The notes below the pieces were generated by a model that did not search any database, was not told where the DNA came from, and was given only the letters and a program-made list of their open reading frames with translations. From JAOUEA01 sp963821925 (GTDB taxonomy: Bacteria; Actinomycetota; UBA4738; HRBIN12), in NCBI GenBank assembly GCA_963821925.1, contig CAWGFO010000010.1, positions 186,001-250,000 on the forward strand: a stretch of 64,000 nt of DNA. The letters are read 5' to 3'. The translations under genes were made by a program, and so were the position numbers. Shown here piece by piece: positions 59,709 through 64,000 of this stretch. The first letter of the stretch is position 1. Each line of letters opens with the position of its first letter.

Positions 59709-60332
59709 TCAGCCTTCCTTCACGGTGGCGTACCAGACGCGCTCGGCGACCTCGACGACCTCGTCGGAGATGCGGGAGATCCGCCGGTAGAGCTCTCGGG
59801 TCCCCATCACCACGCGGAGGTCGTCGACCTCGATCAGGGCCGAGGCGGCGTCGCGGTACACGCGCTCGAGGCGGCGCTGGGCCTTGATCGCCGCGTCGGC
59901 TGCCTCGGTCGCGGGTCCGTGCTCCTTCGCGCCCTGCTTCGTGAGCCGGCCGAAGGCGTCGTCGAGCCGGCGGACCCCCTCGAGCAGGAGCTCGGCCATC
60001 TCGCGGACGTGCTCGTCGGGCGGGATGCCCATCACCTCGGCCTCGCGCACCGCGTCCTTCGCGCCGTTCATCACGCCGTCGAGCCGCTCCGACATCGTGT
60101 AGAGGTCCTCGGCGTCGAGCGGGGTCGTGAACGACTCGGTGAGGGCCGCGCGCACCTCGCGCTTGCGGTCGTCGGCCTCGTGCTCGAGCATGCGGACGCG
60201 GTCGGCCTCGCCGCCGTCGCCCGTGGTCGCCCAACCGACGAGCGCCTCGAGCCCCTCGATCGTGGCGGCCGCCTGCGCCCGCAGGAGTCCGATCACGTCG
60301 TGATCTTCGGGCAGGAACCATGGGAGCTTCAT
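59709..60332 (-). CDS. DUF47/PhoU-like protein, PiT transporter partner
   Basis: The 207-residue helical protein has the PhoU-like pattern: VRMLEHEADDRKREVRAALTE with the metal-binding E-x3-D motif, and later RRISRISDEVVEVAERV. Such proteins are encoded with low-affinity PiT phosphate transporters and restrain or regulate them. Its ATG overlaps the PiT stop (ATGA), so it is translated from the same message. Confidence 0.9.
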   Translation of the reverse strand: MKLPWFLPEDHDVIGLLRAQAAATIEGLEALVGWATTGDGGEADRVRMLEHEADDRKREVRAALTESFTTPLDAEDLYTMSERLDGVMNGAKDAVREAEVMGIPPDEHVREMAELLLEGVRRLDDAFGRLTKQGAKEHGPATEAADAAIKAQRRLERVYRDAASALIEVDDLRVVMGTRELYRRISRISDEVVEVAERVWYATVKEG

Positions 60333-61336
60333 GCGAGCCACCTCCAGACAGGGAGCGAGACTACGGCGAACGCGGCCGCCGCGGGCATCGTCGTCAGCCA
60401 CGTGAAGCCGATGTTGGTCACGATCCGCCAGTTCACGTGGCGCGTGCGGCGCCGCCCCACGCCCACGCCGACGACCGACGACGCGACGATCTGGGAGGTG
60501 CTGACCGGCGCACCGATCACCGACGACGCGAGGATCACCCCGGCCGAGCTCGCCTGGCTGACGAGCCCGTCCAGGGGCCGCAGTCGCACGATCCGGCTCC
60601 CGATCGTCCGCACGATGCTCCAGCCGCCCATCGCGGTGCCGAGCGTCAGGCAGAACGCGCACGCGAGCGTCACCCACGTGGGGGCGTGCAGCGACGTCGT
60701 GTGTCCGGTGGCGAGCAGGAGCGCCGCGATGATGCCGACCGCCTTCTGGGCGTCGTTCGCGCCGTGGCTGAAGGCGAGCCACCCCGAGGTCACCCACTGC
60801 GCGCTGCGGATCACGGCGTCGACCCGCACCGAGGCTCGCCGCAGGGCGCGTCGGGCGATCCGGGTGATCAAGGCCGCCGCGGCGAACCCGAGGACCGGCG
60901 AGATCGCGAGCGCGATCAGCGACCCGATCACCCCGACGGGCCGCCCGTGCTCGATCCCGCCCCAGTTCACGGCGCTCGTCCCCGCGGTGGCGAGCGCGGC
61001 CCCGACGAGCCCGCCGACGAGCGCGTGGCTCGAGCTCGACGGGATCCCTCGCCACCAGGTGATCAGGTTCCAGGCCACGGCGCCGGTGAGCCCGGCCCCC
61101 ACCACCATGACCTCCTGGCCGGCCGGCACGGTCACGATCGTCGCGATCGTGTCGGCGACGGCGGCTCCCAGGAGGAGCGGGCCGAGGAGGTTGCACACCG
61201 CGGCGAGGAGGATCGCCTGCATCGGGCGCGCGACGCGCGTCGCCACGAGCGTGGCGATCGCGTTCGAGGCGTCGTGGAACCCGTTCGTGACCGCGAACGC
61301 GAACGCCATGGCGATGGCGAGCCGGAACCCCGTCAC
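60329..61336 (-). CDS. pit: PiT-type inorganic phosphate transporter
   Basis: The 335-residue permease has about ten membrane segments and the duplicated PiT signature: GFHDASNAIATLVAT in the first half and FSHGANDAQKAVGIIAALLL in the second. It imports phosphate driven by ions. I chose GTG 61336 because GGAAGGAGG lies directly upstream; the frame remains open for another 108 bases without family similarity. A TATCAT -10 box lies at 61372-61377, and a CRP-like site is centred about 72 bases upstream of the expected transcript start. Confidence 0.93.
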   Translation of the reverse strand: MTGFRLAIAMAFAFAVTNGFHDASNAIATLVATRVARPMQAILLAAVCNLLGPLLLGAAVADTIATIVTVPAGQEVMVVGAGLTGAVAWNLITWWRGIPSSSSHALVGGLVGAALATAGTSAVNWGGIEHGRPVGVIGSLIALAISPVLGFAAAALITRIARRALRRASVRVDAVIRSAQWVTSGWLAFSHGANDAQKAVGIIAALLLATGHTTSLHAPTWVTLACAFCLTLGTAMGGWSIVRTIGSRIVRLRPLDGLVSQASSAGVILASSVIGAPVSTSQIVASSVVGVGVGRRRTRHVNWRIVTNIGFTWLTTMPAAAAFAVVSLPVWRWLA

Positions 61337-61430
61337 CGGCCTCCTTCCCACGCCCGGACAGCGACCCGCGGATGATAGCCCGGCACCGGCACGGTCCTCG
61401 GTGTGACCTGCCGGCGTGACGGCCCCTGGC

Positions 61431-61444
61431 GTGACGACGGTCAC
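61431..61444. promoter_or_regulatory. CRP-like site between pit and comM
   Basis: GTGACGACGGTCAC matches GTGA-N6-TCAC fully. If comM is leaderless, the site is centred about 42 bases upstream of its transcript start, a typical CRP activation position. For pit it is at about -72. The following GGAACC continues a 12-base match with 52050-52061. Confidence 0.5.
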
Positions 61445-61466
61445 GGAACCGATCCCCGGCCGCCCG

Positions 61467-61472
61467 TAGCGT
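61467..61472 (+). promoter_or_regulatory. TAGCGT -10 box of comM
   Basis: The box ends 7 bases before the comM ATG with no ribosome site, so the transcript probably begins at or next to the start codon. Confidence 0.45.
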
Positions 61473-61479
61473 CGGCGGC

Positions 61480-63018
61480 ATGTACGGACGGGTGCTCGGC
61501 GTGACGGTCCTCGGGGTGGGTGGCCACCTCGTCACGGTGGAGGCGTTCGTCGGGCGGGGCCTGCCGTCGCTCACGTTCACGGGACTCCCGGGCACGGCGA
61601 TCCTGGACGCCCGGGAGCGGATCCGGCCCGCGGTGGAACATGCCGGGCTCGAGTGGCCGCTCCGCCGGGTCGTGGTGAACCTCGCGCCGGGCAACCTTCG
61701 GAAGGAGGGGCCGGGGCTCGACCTCCCGATCGCCGCGGCGCTCCTGGTGGCGACCGGCCAGGTGAAGGGCCGCGAGGCCGCCGGCTGGGCGTTCGCGGGC
61801 GAGCTGTCGCTCAAGGGCGAGCTCCTGCCGACGCCGGGCATGCTCTCGGTGGCCATCGCGGCCGCACGTGCGGGCCTCGAGGGCGTCGTGGTGCCCGAGG
61901 CGAACGCCCTGGAGGCGGCGCAGGTCGGCGGGCTCCGCGTCGTGGGCGCCCCGTCGCTGCGGGAGGTCGTCGGCCTCCTCAAGGGGAACTGGTCGCCGCC
62001 CGAGGTCACGCCCGACGCCGGTCCGACCGACGTCGTCGACGGCGTCGATCTCGCCGAGGTCCGTGGCCAACAGCAGGCGCGGCGCGCGCTCGAGGTGGCG
62101 GCGGCCGGCGGCCACAACCTGCTGATGGTGGGCTCTCCCGGGGCGGGCAAGACGATGCTCGCGCGGCGCCTGCCCTCGATCCTTCCGGCGCCCACCCGGG
62201 AGGAGGCGCTCGAGGCCAGCCAACTCCACTCGGTGGCGGGGCTGTTGACGGGACGAGGGCTCCTGCGGTCACGGCCGTTCCGCGCCCCCCACCATTCGAT
62301 CTCGACCGCAGGGCTGCTCGGCGGTGGCGCCACCGTGTTCCGGCCCGGCGAGGCGAGCCTCGCGACGCACGGCGTGCTCTTCCTGGACGAGCTCATCGAG
62401 TTCCGGCGCGACGCGATCGAGGCGCTCCGTCAACCGCTCGAGGACGGCCGGGTGATCGTGACGCGCGCCGCCGGGTCGGTCGAATTCCCCGCGCGCTTCA
62501 CGCTGGTGGCGGCGGCCAACCCGTGCCCGTGCGGCTATCACGGCGACCAGCGTCGCCACTGCCGGTGTCCGGACCATCGTGTCCAGCAGTACCGCCAGAA
62601 GCTGTCGGGCCCGCTGCTCGACCGGATCGACCTGCGACTCCGGGTGCCGCGGCTGACGAAGGAGGAGCTGATGGGCGCCGACGGCGGGGAGTCGTCCGCC
62701 CGGGTGCGCGACCGGGTCGAGTCGGCCCGCGAACGGCAGCGCGCCCGGTACGCCGCCTTCGGCGTGCTGTGCAACGCCCACCTGCCCGGCCCGGCCGTCC
62801 GCCGCGAGACGCGGCTCGCCGCCGGCGCCGAGGAGCTCCTGGCCCGGGCGGTCGACGCCCTCGCGCTCACCGGGCGCGGGTTCGATCGCGCGCTGCGGGT
62901 GGGCCGGACGATCGCGGACCTGGAGGGCGCCGACCGTGTGGCGCCGACGCACCTGGCCGAGGCCCTCTCCTACCGGACCGGCTTCGACGGAGAGGAGGAT
63001 CTCGCCCGTGCGGGTTGA
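61480..63018 (+). CDS. comM: ComM/YifB family Mg-chelatase-like ATPase
   Basis: The 512-residue AAA+ protein has the Lon-protease-like N-terminal fold (VTVEAFVGRGLPSLTFTGLP), Walker A GSPGAGKTMLARRLPSILP near residue 220, Walker B GVLFLDELIEF near 295, and the Cys-rich ANPCPCGYHGDQRRHCRC loop. ComM is a hexameric helicase that extends the donor strand during natural transformation. Its stop overlaps the dprA start by 11 bases, so both belong to one DNA-uptake operon. CRP-like and TAGCGT elements lie upstream. Confidence 0.95.
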   Translation: MYGRVLGVTVLGVGGHLVTVEAFVGRGLPSLTFTGLPGTAILDARERIRPAVEHAGLEWPLRRVVVNLAPGNLRKEGPGLDLPIAAALLVATGQVKGREAAGWAFAGELSLKGELLPTPGMLSVAIAAARAGLEGVVVPEANALEAAQVGGLRVVGAPSLREVVGLLKGNWSPPEVTPDAGPTDVVDGVDLAEVRGQQQARRALEVAAAGGHNLLMVGSPGAGKTMLARRLPSILPAPTREEALEASQLHSVAGLLTGRGLLRSRPFRAPHHSISTAGLLGGGATVFRPGEASLATHGVLFLDELIEFRRDAIEALRQPLEDGRVIVTRAAGSVEFPARFTLVAAANPCPCGYHGDQRRHCRCPDHRVQQYRQKLSGPLLDRIDLRLRVPRLTKEELMGADGGESSARVRDRVESARERQRARYAAFGVLCNAHLPGPAVRRETRLAAGAEELLARAVDALALTGRGFDRALRVGRTIADLEGADRVAPTHLAEALSYRTGFDGEEDLARAG

Positions 63019-64000
63019 CGACGAACCGAGGGGATGGCCGCCCGGGTTCGGCGAAGGAACAGCGCGTGAGCGCGACGCGCTCCTGGTGCTCTCGAGCCTG
63101 CAGGGGATCACGCCGCGCCGGCTGCGGCGTGTGGCGTGGACCGAGGGCTCGGCGGACGCGTGCCTCGCGGCGATCAGGGACGGTCGCGCCGGGAGCCGTC
63201 TGGACCGCGAGTACGCCGTGCGGACCGATCCGTCGGCGATGGCGGCTGCGCTCGACGACTGCGGCGCCGCGGTTCTCACGTACGGCGGCCCCGGCTATCC
63301 GCGCGAGCTGGAGGACCTCCAACACGACCCGCCGGCCTGGCTCTTCGTGCGCGGACGGCCGTTCGAGCCGCAGGAGCAGCGGATCGCGATCGTGGGGTCA
63401 CGGAGCTGCTCGGCGCTCGGACGTGAGGTGGCGCACGACCTCGGGCGTCGGCTCGCGGGCGCCGGTGTGCACGTCGTGAGCGGCGCGGCGCACGGCATCG
63501 ACGAGGCGTCCCATCGGGGCGCGCTGGCGGCTCCCGGGCGGACGGTCGCGGTCCTCGGCGCCGGCATCGACGTCGCCTATCCGCGCTCGAACGCCGCGTT
63601 GCTCGATCGCATCCTCGCGACCGGCACGATCGTGAGCGAATACCCGCCCGGCGTGCCGGCGGTGCCGCGCAACTTCCCGGCGCGCAACCGGATCGTCGCC
63701 GGGCTCGCCCGGGCGCTCGTCGTGGTGGAGGGCGCCGGCAAGAGCGGCTCCCGGATCTCGGTCGACCACGCCCTTGACCTGGGACGCGACGTGTTCGCGG
63801 TCCCCGGCCCCGTGACGAGCCCGCTCGCGGAGGTGCCCCTCGCCCTGATCCGGGAGGGCGCCACGATGATCCGCGGGGCCGACGATCTGCTCGACGACCT
63901 CGGGATCACCTGGTCGCCGCATGCGCCGCCCGCCGAGCTCCCCGCCCAGGAGCGGCTCGTGTTCGAGGCGCTCACGACGCCCGTGCCCGCCGACGCCTTG
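63008..64000 (+). CDS. dprA: DNA-processing protein DprA (3' end outside window)
   Basis: 331 codons are present and the frame runs off the window. The N-terminus is helical (LSSLQGITPRRLRRVAW) and is followed by the Rossmann-like DprA core: RIAIVGSRSCSALGREVA, HVVSGAAHGIDEASHRGAL, VAVLGAGIDVAYPRSNAAL, IVSEYPPG and FPARNRIVAGLARALVVVEG. DprA loads RecA on incoming single-stranded DNA. The GTG at 63008 overlaps comM, indicating coupled translation. The winged-helix C-terminal domain has just begun at the window edge. Confidence 0.94.
   Translation, partial: MRVDDEPRGWPPGFGEGTARERDALLVLSSLQGITPRRLRRVAWTEGSADACLAAIRDGRAGSRLDREYAVRTDPSAMAAALDDCGAAVLTYGGPGYPRELEDLQHDPPAWLFVRGRPFEPQEQRIAIVGSRSCSALGREVAHDLGRRLAGAGVHVVSGAAHGIDEASHRGALAAPGRTVAVLGAGIDVAYPRSNAALLDRILATGTIVSEYPPGVPAVPRNFPARNRIVAGLARALVVVEGAGKSGSRISVDHALDLGRDVFAVPGPVTSPLAEVPLALIREGATMIRGADDLLDDLGITWSPHAPPAELPAQERLVFEALTTPVPADAL

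Noticed and set aside
1..64000. CRISPR arrays, prophage, restriction or toxin-antitoxin systems
   Set aside because: No regularly spaced direct repeats, cas genes, phage structural genes, methylase/endonuclease pairs or recognisable toxin-antitoxin pairs were found.

Overview
The window is one continuous high-GC stretch (about 70% G+C by eye) of a bacterial chromosome, dense with genes and with no gap longer than about 190 bp. The gene order points to Actinomycetota. From tRNA-Glu, tRNA-Gln and hup, through cofC, ddl, thiL, rpmB, recG, rsmD, coaD, a coiled-coil division-type protein, a DUF177 protein, rpmF, rnc, mutM, acyP, smc, ftsY, ffh, rpsP, khpA, rimM, trmD, rplS, lepB, rnhB, DUF2469, yraN, comM and dprA, it follows the block known from mycobacteria and streptomycetes. 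An ATP-type PEP carboxykinase and a large cyclase/ATPase/TPR protein fit a deep-branching, probably soil, lineage better than a classical actinomycete. I cannot name the taxon below phylum.

Region 1 (1-9470) is mainly signalling. It holds the 3' part of a class III cyclase/AAA ATPase/TPR protein, a GNAT enzyme with a tiny membrane protein, and a DinB-like protein. A reverse-strand operon follows: NTF2-like lipoprotein, membrane histidine kinase, single-domain response regulator, response-regulator/cyclase fusion. After it come another receiver, a NarL-type regulator and a degenerate NarL-type kinase. Region 2 (9658-22284) is accessory: a vanadium haloperoxidase, tRNA-Glu, a GH76-like protein, a GNAT enzyme, isocitrate dehydrogenase, and five tandem secreted phospholipase C/acid-phosphatase-type enzymes running up to tRNA-Gln.

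Region 3 (22436-42527) is mostly housekeeping: HU, CofC (F420), PlsC, a trans-sulfuration-type enzyme, Ddl, an ABC exporter with a frameshifted LolA-like partner, PckA, thiamine genes, RecG, RsmD, CoaD, ribosomal proteins, RNase III, MutM, an isochorismatase-type hydrolase and acylphosphatase. Region 4 (42604-64000) carries SMC, the SRP pair FtsY/Ffh with an inserted response regulator/kinase pair, the rpsP-rimM and trmD-yraN operons, a decarboxylase, a PiT phosphate transporter, ComM and DprA (cut by the window end).

The most interesting unit is the reverse-strand insertion between rimM and trmD (50985-54650). It contains a CRP-family regulator, a 49-residue lysine-rich protein, a 70-residue Cys-rich protein, and an M50 membrane metalloprotease with two C-terminal cyclic-nucleotide-binding domains. 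Inside it are CRP-type palindromes (a perfect TGTGA-N6-TCACA at 52110-52125), matching the R/E/R recognition residues of the regulator. A further site lies between pit and comM. With two cyclases in the same window this suggests a cyclic-nucleotide circuit.

Two genes, smc and the LolA-like gene, are each broken by one extra base. For smc this looks like a sequence error. About twenty genes have a TANNNT box 6-10 bases upstream of the start codon and mostly no convincing Shine-Dalgarno, which indicates widespread leaderless transcription and helps to place several starts.
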